DNA of 64,000 nt from Phallus indusiatus (lineage: Eukaryota > Basidiomycota > Agaricomycetes > Phallales > Phallaceae): positions 52,380-116,379 of the forward strand of contig JAQFWX010000108.1 in NCBI GenBank assembly GCA_027605045.1. The letters are read 5' to 3'. The notes beneath the pieces were generated by a model. It did not search any database and was not told the DNA's origin. It worked only from the letters and a program-made list of their open reading frames with translations. This document shows positions 44,284-56,839 of this stretch, one piece after another. Both the position numbers and the translations under genes were made by a program. Position 1 is the first letter of the stretch. Each line of letters opens with the position of its first letter.

Positions 44284-45666
44284 CTTATATTGTATGGTAT
44301 TGCTACGCCGGGCCGATTTAAGCTGGGATTTTGATTTGGAAATTTCTCACTGCTGCATTTTTGTCCGATATGTAAATATTTGACATTTATTCATAAGACT
44401 TTATGGCCTGTTGTCATTCGCTTATTTAGTGTTCACCTTTAATGTAAGCTTAAGACAATTACCGATTGTTCTTCCACGAAACAAGAAACATCTCAAGAAG
44501 AGAGAAGCTGATAATTATCCTTTTTTCTTCCATGTCGCACCACAAACGATGTATTGTTTGAGATATTGGTAAAATCTGAAGGGCGCTTATCGCTAACCAT
44601 GGGTTTTTTTTTCTCATCGTCACGTTTTGAACCTGCTTAGTATATTATCAGTTACATTCAATCTCTGCCGCCGTATCAGTACAATGCTCACCAACATCGC
44701 TCGTCATTCCATCGACACACCTCTCTTTATAGGTAACTAGCGAGTAGCGACTCCTGAGGTGGAGCCCTGGGCAGTGTCCCCGGGCCGTCATCAGTCTTCA
44801 TCGTCATTCTTTTCGGTCCTACTATCCCACTTAGATACCCCCAAATCATTTACACAAAGTGGTCTCTTTCAAATCCGCCGAACAAGAAGTCCGGTGGTTC
44901 TGTTCTGAGCCACAGCTTATACGGGCCCCGAAAGGCCTGCTACGGACACCATTATCAAAGGAGCGAGAAGACAGGATAGCCTGAATATCGCAACGCCAGT
45001 CATTCCCAAAAATTTTACCCGGAGGTTTCATAGACGTCTCAATGCGATACGTTTCCGACTTGTTCCGTTTTCTCTTGAAAAGTAACTCTCATTGAGGTTG
45101 TCACTCACTTTAACACTTAGACTGTTCGATCCTGACATATCCTCTTTTCGATTTTATTGACCATGCACATCGCTTCACCGGGCAGGGTCGCAGCCCCAAT
45201 GGTGGCGCTGATTGTTCAAGCTACTTTTGATGTTATGTAGTATGAATGTTTTGATCGTTGCATGTTGAATTGTTTTACTTAGGGTGTCACTTGGTCATGC
45301 AGTGTGTAATACAAGAGAGAATGTGGAGCCCGTTTCAGCATTTCGGCAAAACCGAGGTAATGCGCGCATGAAAATTAACATACATGCTTCATTCTAACAA
45401 GCGCAAGGCTTTAGGTTAATAATGTACCAGTTCAAGAAGGAATCTACGTTACAAGAACTGAAGATAATATGAGACGTTCTCACCAGTGGTTCGGATGAAT
45501 ATTACCTATATAACAACCCAACCCAGTGCATTTGCATACGTCCTGTGCACCGGCGTTGAATATCCTGACTTGCCCGGACGAACGAACGAGTGATAACTCA
45601 TATAAAACCCCATACAGTTATGCCATTCTTACAGTCACATCCGTACGCTCTTTCGTTGGTATTCTT
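44284..45666. other. Spacer and promoter of the sedolisin gene
   Basis: 44284-45157 has no supported gene. 45158-45510 is the duplicated sedolisin upstream region that matches 27172-26830 (inverted). The likely core promoter, with tataacaaccc at 45509-45519, is about 150 bp before the ATG; in the relic that part is deleted. Confidence 0.55.
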
Positions 45667-48600
45667 ATGAAGTACATTGTCTCCTTTCTAACGCTATCCG
45701 CAATCATCTCCCTATCTCATGCCTATTCTGGGAGAGTCGTCCATGAAAAGCGGGGTTATTTGCCAGAAAATTGGTCTCGCCACAATATCGCGGACAAAAA
45801 ATCTCCCGTTAAATTTCGAATGGCACTCAAGCAATCCAATATCCATAACCTCGAGGATTACCTGATGGACATTGCTCATCCACACAGTCCTAATTACGGA
45901 CAAATCTGGACGCCTCACAGAGTGAAGGAGACATTCGCCCCGTCTCACGACACCATAGCAACTGTGAAAGAATGGCTTGAAGAACACGGCTATCTGGAAG
46001 ACAATATAAGGTTTTCGAAGGATCGTGCATGGCTGGAAGTAGATATAACAATTGAAGCTGCGGAATTACTGTTAGAGGCCAAGTATCATGATTTCCGACA
46101 AGGCGACGAAGAGTTTGGTCAGATGGGCACGTAACATTTCTCGTTCTGTAGAATCGCAGTATCTCATTCTCTGAAATTAGCTTGTGATTCTTATTCACTT
46201 CCATCGCACATTGCAGACCACATAGACTTCATCACACCTGGGGTAGCTTTACACTCTGGCCGCAAGAAACGATCACTCTCTCAATCGACGAAACGCCACA
46301 TACACCCTAACATTCACCCTAATACAGTTACCACTCTTACCAATATTTCCCCAGATTCGCTTTCGAATTGCAGCAATGCCATAACACCCGCATGTGTCCG
46401 AGCGCTCTACGACTTCCACTACAAATTCGACAGCAGCCAACCCAACGCGTTTGCAATCGGTAAGTCATTATTCCTACCGAGGTTCTCTCAGGTGCATTAG
46501 TCTAATAATTTTTCAGCGGAATTCACGCCAGAATGTAAATCGAGGTCAATTGACATATTTGTTTTTTCTAACTTTTCCAATGATAAGCATACCTTCCTGA
46601 GGATCTGGATATGTTTTTTAAAACCTTTTCGCCATCTTTGGTTGGAAAGAGGCCCAAATTTCACTCGATAGATGGAGGTGAGAAACATAATTCTCTATAA
46701 AATCTACACATCTCATCTACGCAGGTGTTCTGCAAAGGGTTAACCAGGTCCAAACCTTTTGTTTTTCATTTTGCTGCATGATCGTGATTGACCGGGTTCC
46801 TTAGTCGTTTGATTTCGATGCAGAAAGCTCTTTGGATTTTGTATGTCTTCTATTCTGATCAGATATTAAAACAGACTTAAACATAGTATTACATGTAGGA
46901 ATACGCGATGACCCTTGTTGAACCTCAACAAGTAGACCATTTTCAGGTCGGCGACCTTATCGTAAACAGTGTAAGTCAATTCTGTGATTTATTTTCCAAA
47001 GACTTAAAGATGATTATGTTGATGCGTCTAAACTAAATCAGTCGTTCAACAACCTCCTTGATGCCCTCGACAAATCGTATTGCACCTTTGAGGGGGGTGA
47101 TGATCCCGATGAAGATGGAATATATCCCGACCCCGCAGGGTTCAATCACCCCGAAAATTGCGGTACTGTCCAAACAAGAGTACTCAGTGTTTCGTATGGC
47201 TCCTCTGAATTTGGGTTTCCGGCCAGTTACCTCAATAGACAATGCTTTGAGTTTGGAAAATTAGGTCTAATGGGTACTACTGTTATCTTTTCTTCTGGAG
47301 ATTCAGGTGTGGGTGAAATTGAAGGATGTCTTGATAAGACAGGTCAATTATCATGAGATTTTCATCCTGTCCGAATTTGTATTGAATGCCATGCAGGTCA
47401 ACCTAGCCCAAATGGAACTCAATTTTCACCCGGTACGTATGTCAAATTATAACAGCCGGGAAGTCATGTATATTTTTTTCTTTGTAGATTCGCCAGTGAC
47501 GTGTCCATTCGTCACAGCTGGTAAGTCTAAGTGTTTAAACCTTTGATCTTTCATGCTAAATCTTCTTTAGTCGGAGCTACTCGTATGAATCCAGGGTGTG
47601 AGTTGCAAAATCCCATGAAAATCTGTATTAAGCATTGCTGGTGTTTTAAATTTGATGTTCCTAGCTTCTGTTAATGATCCTGAATCTGGATTTAATATAA
47701 GGTAAAATTCTAATTATGTGTATTTCTATTTGAAACTTATTGTTCAATAGTGGTGGAGGGTTTTCCAGAGTTTTTCCAAGGCCGTCTTACCAAGAAGGAG
47801 CTGTGATGAACTACTTAAGCAAGTTTACTCCCAATGATGCCATAGACCATTTCAATAAGAGCGTAAGATTTTATCTGGGTAATGGATAAAATTTTTTCAT
47901 ATCGTTTTTGTAGAATCGCGGATATCCAGATGTCTCTGCAAATGGGTACGCCTCATCATTGTAATTCACATAGATCTGACTAAGAAACTCGTAGTTTTGA
48001 CTATACGATAGCCGTAAGTTTTTCGTTTTTCGAAATGGTGTATAGTGAAACATGGATTTATATATGAATACGACAAGGTTAATGGCGTGTTCATGTCCGT
48101 CTTTGGAACTTCCGCCTCGGCACCAGTCTTCGCTTCTATAATCACAGCTATTAATGATGCTAGAAGGAAAATTGGGAAAGGCACTGTCGGATTCATAAAC
48201 CCCGCTGTAGGTGATTTTTTGAGAATTCGCACTATTCTTCTTACCAGACAACCTTTCCTTTTTTAGATATACTCTTCAAAGTTTCGAGACGCTTTTAATG
48301 ATATAACAGACGGAAGTAATCCCAATTGCGGTGAGTTTTCGGTTTCTTTCCGGTTCATTTGCACAAAAGCACTTACTGAAATGGGTAATGCAGGCACTGG
48401 TGGCTTTGTTGCGTAAGAGCAACTTTGCAATTCCGGATGTACATGAACTTACATTAATCTATAGAGCTGAAGGATGGGATCCAGTTACTGGGCTAGGAAC
48501 ACCTAATTTCCCCAGGATGCTTGATTTATGGCTACAATTGCCGTGATTTTTTTGCTAAGAAATTTGTTTTTGTTTTGCGACGTGGATGATGTTATTATTT

Positions 48601-48723
48601 ATTGTGATTATTTATATGAAATTTGGCGAGCTCCAGATTAGACCTACATATTGGGCTATTTTGGGTTATGCGCAGAATCTCATTTGCGAGCTGAGAAACC
48701 CTGATATTTGTTTGGATACCGAG
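45158..48723 (+). repeat. Source unit of the inverted sedolisin duplication
   Basis: The whole segment, from promoter-side flank to 3' flank, has a shortened inverted counterpart at 26172-27172. Homology stops at tttattgaccatgcaca on the left (mirrored by taattgaccgtgcaca) and at tttgtttggatac on the right. Confidence 0.88.
45667..48546 (+). CDS. Sedolisin-family serine-carboxyl peptidase (tripeptidyl peptidase type), secreted
   Basis: Secreted acidic peptidase with a Pro-kumamolisin prodomain. Signal peptide MKYIVSFLTLSAIISLSHA, then the prodomain: QSNIHNLEDYLMDIAHPHSPNYGQIWTPHRV, TVKEWLEEHGY, AKYHDF, SYSLPSHIADHIDFITPGV. Exons then give SYLPEDLDMFFKTFSPSLVGKRP, SIDGGV, AESSLDFEYAMTL (catalytic Glu and Asp), FQVGDL, SFNNLLDALDKSYCTFEGGDDP, VLSVSYGSSE, GLMGTTVIFSSGDSGVG, CPFVTAVGATRMNPG, GGGFSRVFPRPSYQ, NRGYPDVSANG, SVFGTSASAPVFASIIT (catalytic Ser), IYSSKFRDAFNDITDGSNP and the C-terminal GWDPVTGLGTPNF. 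About fourteen exons, all phase-compatible. The second intron is unclear: a conventional frame needs a short intron of about 43 bp near 46120-46163. It appears intact. Confidence 0.9.
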
Positions 48724-49059
48724 TCGGACAAATACTAGACAGGGTCATCAATCATCCCATATACGACGGGGAATCATTAATCAGAGACTGGTAAGAACTG
48801 CTAAGAAGCAATATTCTTATAGAAATACACTAGACTAATTCCGATTTCCGCGAATTAACCATAAGAATCTGGCCTAATCTGGCCTTGCGGGGCTCTGGCT
48901 GACTCAGACTTTTCTCAACCACTCACCCTTAAATCGAAGCAAATTCTTATTCCCACAGAATTAGGCCGTCCTGTATTACATATAAGTAATGTGGTGGCTC
49001 TGACTTGGGATTCCCCCCGAATCTTCCACTGACGACTTGCATCTTGAATTTGAATCGTT
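48547..49059. other. Spacer: sedolisin 3' flank and aldehyde dehydrogenase promoter
   Basis: 48647-48723 is present again at 26172-26243 (inverted). The rest is the upstream region of the ALDH. No gene seen. Confidence 0.55.
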
Positions 49060-50814
49060 ATGGCAGCCGTGTCGCATCTTTGGATAAATGGCGAAGCTCG
49101 ACCTTCAAGCACAGGGAAAACTTTCGATGTTATTAACGGGCACACCCTCGAGACCGTAACGAAAGCATATTCCGCATCTATGGAAGACGTATACGAAGCA
49201 ATCGAAGTAGCAAACAAAGCTCAGCCTGCATGGGAAGCTGTCCCGTGGCGTGCCAAGCGAGAACTCTTCATTCGAGCAGCACAGCTGGTTAGAACGCCCA
49301 AATACACAGATCGTGTTATCAAGGCCGTGTGCGAGGAAACCGCGAACATTAAAGACTGGGGCAGAGGAGATGCCTGGGCTGCGTCTATGTATCTTATGGA
49401 AGCCGTAAATACGGTAGTAACCCTCGTTGGCGACACGATGTCTTCCAGAGACCCAGGCGGAACTGCTCTCGTCGAAAGAAGACCTTTGGGGACCGTCTTT
49501 GCCATTTCTCCGTTTAATTCTCCTTTCAATCTTGCTGCTCGTGCTATTGCGATTCCTTTGGCTTGTGGAAATACTGTTGTTCTCAAGTCATCTGAACAAA
49601 GCCCTCTTTGTGCTGAAATCCTTATAGAAGCTATATATGAAGTAAGCTCTTTGTAAAACTGTTCGAGATTCCTCTAACGAGTTTGATTTAGGCAGGATTT
49701 CCCAAAGGAGTAGTGAATCTGATTCATGTAGCTAGAGAAGATGCTCCAACGACAGTAGCGAGCATCATAGGACATAAACTGATCAGACATATCAATGTAA
49801 GTTTTTATTTATGTATTCTACACAATTACTGAATTTTTATACATAGTTTACCGGAAGTGATACTGTTGGGCGGATCATCGCTCAAGAGGCAGCAAAATAC
49901 TTGAAACCGTGTGTCCTAGAACTCGGAGGTAAATCCGCTGTCGTTGTAAGTTCATAGCATTGCATCAAAAGAGCAAGTCTAAACCAAATAAACGGCGCTA
50001 GGTTCTTAACGATGCGAATGTGGAGGATGCTGCTAAAGGGATTCTTTTCGCTGCGTTAGCAAACGGTGGCCAAGTTTGCATGTCAACAGAGCGTGTTATA
50101 GTGCAACGAGGCATTTCAGATTCGTTAATACAGACTCTCAAAACCACCGCAGAGAAAATCCGCGTAGGAACCGACGCGTCAGCCAAAATACCACCTTTAA
50201 TATCTCAAAATTCTGCAGAACGTGTTATATCATTGATAAAGGACTCGCAAAATCGAGGCGCGCAGCTGATTACAGGAGACCTTAAGCGAGAAGGCTCTAT
50301 CGTTAAACCACATATTCTGGTCGGCGTCGAGCCCGGTTGGCCTGTGTGGGATAGAGAATCGTTTGGTCCTATGTTTGTGATCAAGATTGTCGACACGGAA
50401 GACGAGGCGATCGAGTTGGCTAATGAGACAGACTACAGTCTTATGGGTGCTATCTGGACTCGGGATGTTTATAAAGGCCTTGCGCTTGGTCGGAGAATCA
50501 GAGCAGGTAAGAGATGAATGAGTATATTTTATCTCGAAATCTTTGATTTAATAATACGCGCGATAGGACATGTAAATATCAATGGCTCAACATTTTCTTC
50601 TGAACCAGGCGTAGGCGTTCATGGTTTAGGGTACGTCTATATCGCATTTCTGTACTGTTCCAAAGAAATTGACTGGCTGCAACTTTTTTTTGTTTGTATA
50701 AGTGGTGCTACGGGATATGGCCGATTTGATGTCGAGAATTTCACCCAAAGACACGTCATGACGATTTCTCCTCCTGGCTTGAAATACCCTTTGGTTGTGA
50801 ATGATCTCGTTTAA
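49060..50814 (+). CDS. NAD(P)+-dependent aldehyde dehydrogenase (vanillin/salicylaldehyde dehydrogenase-like)
   Basis: A complete ALDH of about 480 aa from seven or more exons. Cofactor and catalytic blocks: [35 protein letters not shown] (the Lys is in the NAD site), [42 protein letters not shown] (general-base Glu), [12 protein letters not shown] (nucleophile Cys), [63 protein letters not shown] and the ending VNDLV. The lack of an N-terminal targeting peptide suggests the cytosol. It most resembles aromatic-aldehyde dehydrogenases by its active-site neighbourhood, which is an inference. The ATG is in cgttATG. Confidence 0.92.
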
Positions 50815-51048
50815 CATAGTCGTATCGAGGGTTTGCTTTTGTTCAAAATCTGTAAGATTAAGACGTACATGAACTTAAAAAGCAGTCTCAAAGCTTGTAT
50901 TTCAAAAACAACAATATAAAGGCAGTCGAGAGAAGGCTTGAAAAAAATCCAATCCAGCGACGATTCCATTAAATTAGTTATCAACTACCCTAAATACCAT
51001 AATACCAGAACTCGACCTCGACAATAAATATAAATACTTCTGCGCCAT

Positions 51049-53450
51049 TCACCGGGAGACACTAGGTGGCACCCAAACCACATCATCGTCCGTCTCAGCA
51101 GCGCTAGCAGACCCAGAACCATGTTCAAAACTCTCGGTATCGCTACTAACCGCAGCCCAATCAACGTCCTTAGGCGTTCTCAACTGTCCAATATTAGCTC
51201 CATGGTCCCGTAAATACCGTATCACTTCTTTAGCATCTCGCCACCCTGAGGCTGAGATTGAGAAGGAGACGAAGGAGCAATACCATCGTCCTTGTTGACT
51301 AACGAGTCTTGTTGCTGCTGTGTTGTCGCATTCGAAGAAGACACAGAACCATATACCCTCGCCAGATGTTCCGAAGCATGAACTTGTTTCCCGCTCCGTT
51401 CCAGATCTGCGAAAAACGCCGCCAAAAGTCTAGACGCGTCTAATCGGGCTCGTAACACGTGTCGAATCAATTTACTTGACGGAACGAGCCGTTTTGGACG
51501 TGAAGCTGAGACTTGGAATTGGGGTGATGCGGTGTCGGTTTTACTAGGGAGTTTGCTGAGCTTGTCTTGAGCGCCGCCGATTGGTGTTATCGGCGTGTTG
51601 GGTTCTGACTTCATCTTTTTCAGGTCGAGGTATTCGTTAGGCGGAGGGATATGAGGTGTCACGTATGGTGTGAGAGCCGACAGTGAGAGATCCCACTTCT
51701 TTGGCATCCAAACACCTAGAAGTACGCGCCATGTCGTAAGAAGCTGCTTCGCGCTAATCAAAAGTGGGTTAACATCAGGAAAAAAAAGAACAAACGAGTG
51801 TAGAATTGCGAAACGTACTGTTCATAGTGATCATCCACGGTTTTGTGGTAATACATGACAAACGCGTACGTCGTCGCCAGTGCTACGGCAGCGCCGACGA
51901 GTGTCATCGAGAAGAAAGCCCAAAGGAGAAAGAAGACAGACGGGTATATACACGATAACAACATGAACCCGAATACGAGTTTGTTCTGGGCTTCAGTTAG
52001 TTCTTCAGATGCGATATTTGCGCCATGTCTGGCGGCGATTAGTGCGGGTGCGTGTACGAGGAGTGGGATAAAGAAGAAAGGTATACGCATAATGAGTCCG
52101 AGGGTATCACCGAATAGTAAGAATAGAGTCGAAAGACGGCTGGGTAATGATGTTGATTGAGACGGGTTCAGTGTGTCTGGGAGAGGAAGGCGTGATAGAG
52201 TCCTGTTGGTTAGGTTCGTCGATTGTAAAAGAGAGTAATAGGTTAACAAGGCTTTCTTGAGGGCTCCGTAAGACGGTGTAAGCGCGGGTGTAGTGAATAT
52301 GTCAACGATTCTACAATAAAAAGTCTAAGAACTTTTGAAGGTTGAGACGAACAACAACCAAGACCATACGTCTGAGAGATGGGAACGTAGTCGTCCAAAT
52401 TAATGGATTTTTCGTTTTGCCATAGCATGTCACGCGTAATACGCGCACAGTACAATGTTTCCCTATATTTATTATATCGTAAGACTCCGAAGAGACAACC
52501 GAAATACACGACTACCCACCAGTCCGGTGCATTAATAGTAATCATCTCCAACTCTTTCTCGATACGAGCGGTAAGCCTCTTTGCAGCATTCTTAGTCCTG
52601 CCAGGTTCATTCATCATGAATTCCTCCGCATACTCATCCAAAATAATGGGCTTCGAAAATCTGCGAGCAGAAAAAGGGAACAACACGCGTGGTTTAGACT
52701 GAAGCTGCATTCATCTTTGATAAGTGGGAGAACACGCACTCAACGACAACACGACTCCTGTATTTCGCTTTGTTCGTGTAGACGATACTAGCTGGAACGA
52801 TAATAAGCGGCTTCTTGTGCGTCTTGTTTTGTTGGGCCCATTTGGCGTATTCGAGAGCAGACCAAGAAGCACCGTCCTTGACTTGCATTATGCGGGGTTC
52901 AGAGTAACCTACACAGGAAAAAAAAGTTTCGTTTAATAATTTGATTGGGGGAATTACTAAAACGGAGACATACTGGTTCCCTCTGGAAAGAGCGCCACAA
53001 CCTCCCCTTGGGCGAGACATTCGAATGTGCCCTTGAACAAGACTTGATTGTCCTTGTTCTTTCTGTCAACAGGGATGTTTCCGGTATGTTTGAAGTACCA
53101 TGCCACAACAGGGTTTATATACAAGGAAGCTTTGGACCAGTAGTGTAACGGCCGTTTATGAGGAAAAACAGTTGCTGTTTCGCGTTCAACCAAACGTGAG
53201 ATTGTGCTCGTTTACATTGCTCGAATGAAAAATGAAACATACACAATGTCATCGGATCGACCATCATATTATGATGCGTCGAGACACTGAAATTTCTTTA
53301 GCAGCGAAACGCTAATTTACGAATAAAAAACACGCACACAATTATAGGACCGTCCACCGGCACATTTTCTTCTCCAATGATATGTATTTCCTGAAAGAAC
53401 GATGAAACAGACCATGTGGCGAGTTTACGGGTGATCCTATGAAGCAGCAT
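51049..53450 (-). CDS. Glycerol-3-phosphate (or DHAP) O-acyltransferase, PlsC type
   Basis: ER or lipid-droplet enzyme that acylates glycerol-3-phosphate (first step to phosphatidate). The ATG at 53448-53450 gives MLLHRITRKLATWSV; a longer frame to 53540 starts at TTG. Acyltransferase motifs: SFFQEIHIIGEENVP, SHHNMMVDP (HX4D), YINPVVAWYFKHTGNIPVDR, FPEGTS, then RIMQVKDGASWSALEYAKW and PLIIVPASIVYTNK. The middle and C-terminal parts have hydrophobic helices (MRIPFFFIPLLVHAPALIA, FMLLSCIYPSVFFLLWAFF, VGAAVALATTYAFVMYY) and the fungus-typical tail. The reading GWRDAKEVIRYLRDHGANIGQL to the stop at 51049 needs a splice in the Gln/Ser-rich part (about 51245-51345); otherwise the frame stops at 51222. 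Several introns throughout. Confidence 0.85.
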
Positions 53451-53540
53451 TTCGACAAACGAAGGTGTGATTGTACCCAACTGCTTTCCGGTGCTTAACA
53501 GGCCAAGCACGTTCCTGTATATATATTCTGTGGAAAGCAA

Positions 53541-54006
53541 ATAATGGGTGTATGTGGGTGTCTTAGAATGATATTTCGAGGTCCGCCGCTCATAATAGGG
53601 AGAAGATAGAGCGGTTTCACACCAATAGGACCGAGTATAGTAGAAGGCGCTGCCTCAGGTAACGAGCTTTGAAGCTCCTGAGGTCAACCCCGTACTGTAT
53701 AATAAGGGGTCAGGGGTTATGGAGGGTCTAAACCCCCCGGCTTGTAGGCTTTTATACACTGCAACTAATGAAATCTGCTCTAATAATAATACCTAATGGT
53801 AGAGGGCAATGTCCGTCCCCGTTCAACATTGAGATTGATCCATTTTTCCACGAATCAATGTGAAATCAAATGAAAAGGGAAAGATAAAAAAAAGATAAGA
53901 AACCCAGAAACATATATAAGATTAAGTAGATGTGCCAATCCCAATATTATTTTTTGTCTTTCCACAAATGATGCAAATATATCTCTTCTAATGCAGAATA
54001 TCATAG
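53541..54006. other. Spacer with clustered hairpins
   Basis: Upstream of the GPAT gene and downstream of the aspartic protease gene. Three short inverted repeats occur within 53650-53750 (see the repeat entry). I see no gene and no matching copy elsewhere in the window. Confidence 0.5.
53653..53683. repeat. Imperfect 31-nt palindrome (hairpin)
   Basis: CCTCAGG at 53653-53659 pairs with CCTGAGG at 53677-53683, and an inner GAGCTT-tg-AAGCTC sits at 53664-53677. The stem is interrupted by taac. Two further short stems follow: ACCCC/GGGGT around 53686-53710, and GGGT-ctaa-ACCC around 53729-53740. It could be a transposon end, a structured RNA, or chance. Confidence 0.55.
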
Positions 54007-56278
54007 TCATGAATAATGCGCAAGAGTCATAAATAACACGATCGCCGATGTGAATGCTGTTCCGAAGACTGTCGAACGTGTATGATGCGACAGTGCACCG
54101 CTCGATGGGCCGTTACTAACAGGAATAGAGTCAGCGGGTGGTGTTACAGAAGGAAAAATAGCAGCAGATGTCTGTGTCGATGATGACAATGGCACAGGCA
54201 CAGGCCCAGATGAAGGCGAGTTAGTCAACGACGTTTTCACGGCAGACGATGATGACTGTACCGCGGAAGGTGATGACGGTGACGACGACTGGTGCGACAC
54301 CCTTTTGTAGGGGCAATAATGCATTGTTTGCAATAAAGGAATAAACACACGCAGAGCGTGCAATATATATAGTGTGTTCATCAACACAGTTGATAATAAA
54401 GACACTCACCCTGAGTTTGTGGATGTTGAACCGGGAGTAGTCCCTGATCCTCCCGCGCTTGAACTTAGCTGAGCAAAACCAACGGATGGTGGGTTGAATT
54501 GGAAGACTGTGTAAACGTTTTTCTAAATTGTGGAATAAGATAGAGGGGAGTACACTCGTGAGACATGGTGTCATCCCAGGTTCATATAAAGAATAATACG
54601 CACGAGGAATGTATCTCCTATAACGAACGTAGGTTGTACAAGGTTGTTATTGCCACCGCCTCCCCCACTGCCAGATTGACGCTTATTGAAAGGACCACCC
54701 GGTGTTGGACCAGTAGTTGGGTTCAAATCAAACATCGCAGCCACGCACACTATCTGACCGCTGTCATCTTGTTGCTGAACGGTGAAATCAGCTGGGTCGA
54801 TAGACCAAGCCTTTCCGCCAAACGTCATCGAGGAACTGATTTGTGTGTTACATGCTATGACCAGACGTGGAAAAATAAAATAAGTTAGATGTTAGGAAAG
54901 TAAAGTCACAAGGAGGCCGACGTACGAACAACACAGAACCCGGCAAGCGATCCCGTTCCGTTTGATGAACCCTGAATCTGACCGCAGACATCATTAAGGA
55001 TATCCGTAGGTGTACCAATCAGGGTAGTTCCTGTATCGATGGCCTAGACACGGTGAATTCCCGTTTAGAAGTCACGGAATGGAAGAAGTCTTACAGCTAA
55101 TGATTCTGCTGCGGGAACATTGATGGTATGTCCCTGGACAGTTACAGCTAACAGAAAGTCTCAGAGAAAGGCAAAAATAACGGGTTGACTGCGTGTTACG
55201 TACCTTCGGCAGGAATAAGCCAGAATGATGGACTTACGCCGCTAGGGAAGTCGATGAACTGAATTTCTCCTGAGAATAAAGAGGTATTGGTTCCTCCTAA
55301 AGTAAGAGTTCCTCCAGGAACAATGTTATTGTTTTGGTTATTAATGTTACTATTGAAGTCAGAAAACAATTGAGAAACCCAAGATATAAATAGAAAGAAC
55401 CCGGTGCTTACCGTTTGAGTTGGAATGACATCTGAGGGGCCGTCAACTGATTGCCGTTAACCAAAGCTTCAACAAACGGAGTAGCTCTAAAAGAATACAA
55501 TTAGAAACAATCTGTGTTAGGAACGAATATCCGGATCTCACTGTGTTTGAGCTAAAGGCTGGAATCCCAACCCCAACAGTCCAGAGACACCCTGTCCTAC
55601 TAAATTTTGCGAAACAAGCTCGGCCACGACTTAATAACGATCAGGCATCAACATAAAAAAGATCTGCGACAGGAAAATGAGAAACAGTTACTCACTGAAT
55701 CCCTGTTTTTGTATGGTGAAACCGCCCATCGAGACGGTATCTGTTGCAAGTTCTCCTGTAACTTGCCCACTTCCATACATTACGGTTACCGGCATACCCT
55801 GGTCGGTAACGGAACTCGAACTCTGGGGATTAAAGAGGGTTGCGCCTTGACAACCTCGACGACACATGTTTGAGGCTACCCAAAGATCACTTGATCCGGT
55901 ATCCATAATAACATCAAATGGTTGGGCTACAAAGATAAATGAGTGTTCACTTTTCATAGAAGTGGAGTAGAGAAGAAAAATCAACGCACGTGGTGTGCCA
56001 ACTGAAATACTGGCAACGTATGAGATGTCGTCACTTTGGTCTCCAAGCGGGACATTAGTTGTACTTGCACGGCGTTGAAGAGTCTTGTTTGTGTTCACCG
56101 GGGCATAACCGTATTTCATGCGAATGCCATCTGCCATTGAGGCCAAGTCGATAGAGTTTCCCACCGGTGCACGACGACGGAAAGACACATCCAAAACCCG
56201 ATTCTCCCCTACTGGAGACGATGTGACGAGTTGAATGAAAACTGAAAGGAAAAAGAGAGAGGGTGATAGGAGAATCAT
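54007..56278 (-). CDS. Pepsin-like aspartic protease, probably GPI-anchored
   Basis: A1-family endopeptidase with about ten exons. Signal peptide LLSPSLFFLSVFIQLVTSS, propeptide up to about residue 85 with a KTLQRR maturation-like site, then [29 protein letters not shown] (first catalytic DTGS; the intron falls between SVGTPR and QPFD), MYGSGQVTGELATDTVSMGGFTI (flap with Tyr and Gly), QNLVGQGVSGLLGLGFQPLA, GGTLTLGGTN, AIDTGTTLIGTPT (second catalytic DTGT) and a Cys pair. A Gly-rich loop follows (QSGSGGGGGNNN), then the C-terminus has VIGDTFLKNVYTVFQF, a Ser/Thr-rich stretch and a hydrophobic end, FGTAFTSAIVLFMTLAHYS, which fits GPI addition. It likely sits at the cell wall or membrane (yapsin-like). 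Confidence 0.88.
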
Positions 56279-56839
56279 GATGTCGGTGACGATGACGATG
56301 GTGGTGGTGGTGAGGAAGAAAGTATGTGATGGGTCCCTTTCTCACAAGAGGGAGTGTTATAAATGATTGAAAACGAGCGGATGTAAAAATTAAATATACG
56401 AGCCAGTCACCAACCACTGTTGTCCCGAAGCTGCGTAACTGCGGGTGTGGCTCCTCTTCAAGCGTCTAACGATTTCCAGAATAAAACTCCGGGAAGTGTG
56501 CCGAATTGCCGAAAGTCTTGGAACCTGAGACTTTCTCTTTGTAACCCTTTGTAACGCTATGCCTTTGCTGTGTTACTTATCTCATGCGAGACTCGACTGC
56601 GCAGAACTGTTGTCTATTAAAGTTCGGAACCGCCTCGATTCTCTTCGCTGAGCTAAACCTTATCCTATCAGGAAAAATCATAAAATCATCACGTCAGTCT
56701 GGCACGCATAGGATAGATATCAGGCACAGGAAGTCATGTAGTACGCTATAATTGTCCATCAATACATACAAAACAAAATCTACACACAGATATTTGTACG
56801 AAAAAAGGTCCAAATTGGTGTTAAAGTCATTCAAATAAA
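56279..56839. other. Spacer between aspartic protease and cerato-platanin genes
   Basis: Promoter of the aspartic protease (leftward gene) and 3' end of the cerato-platanin. A gatgatggtggtggtggt-type tract lies at about 56290-56312. No gene. Confidence 0.5.
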
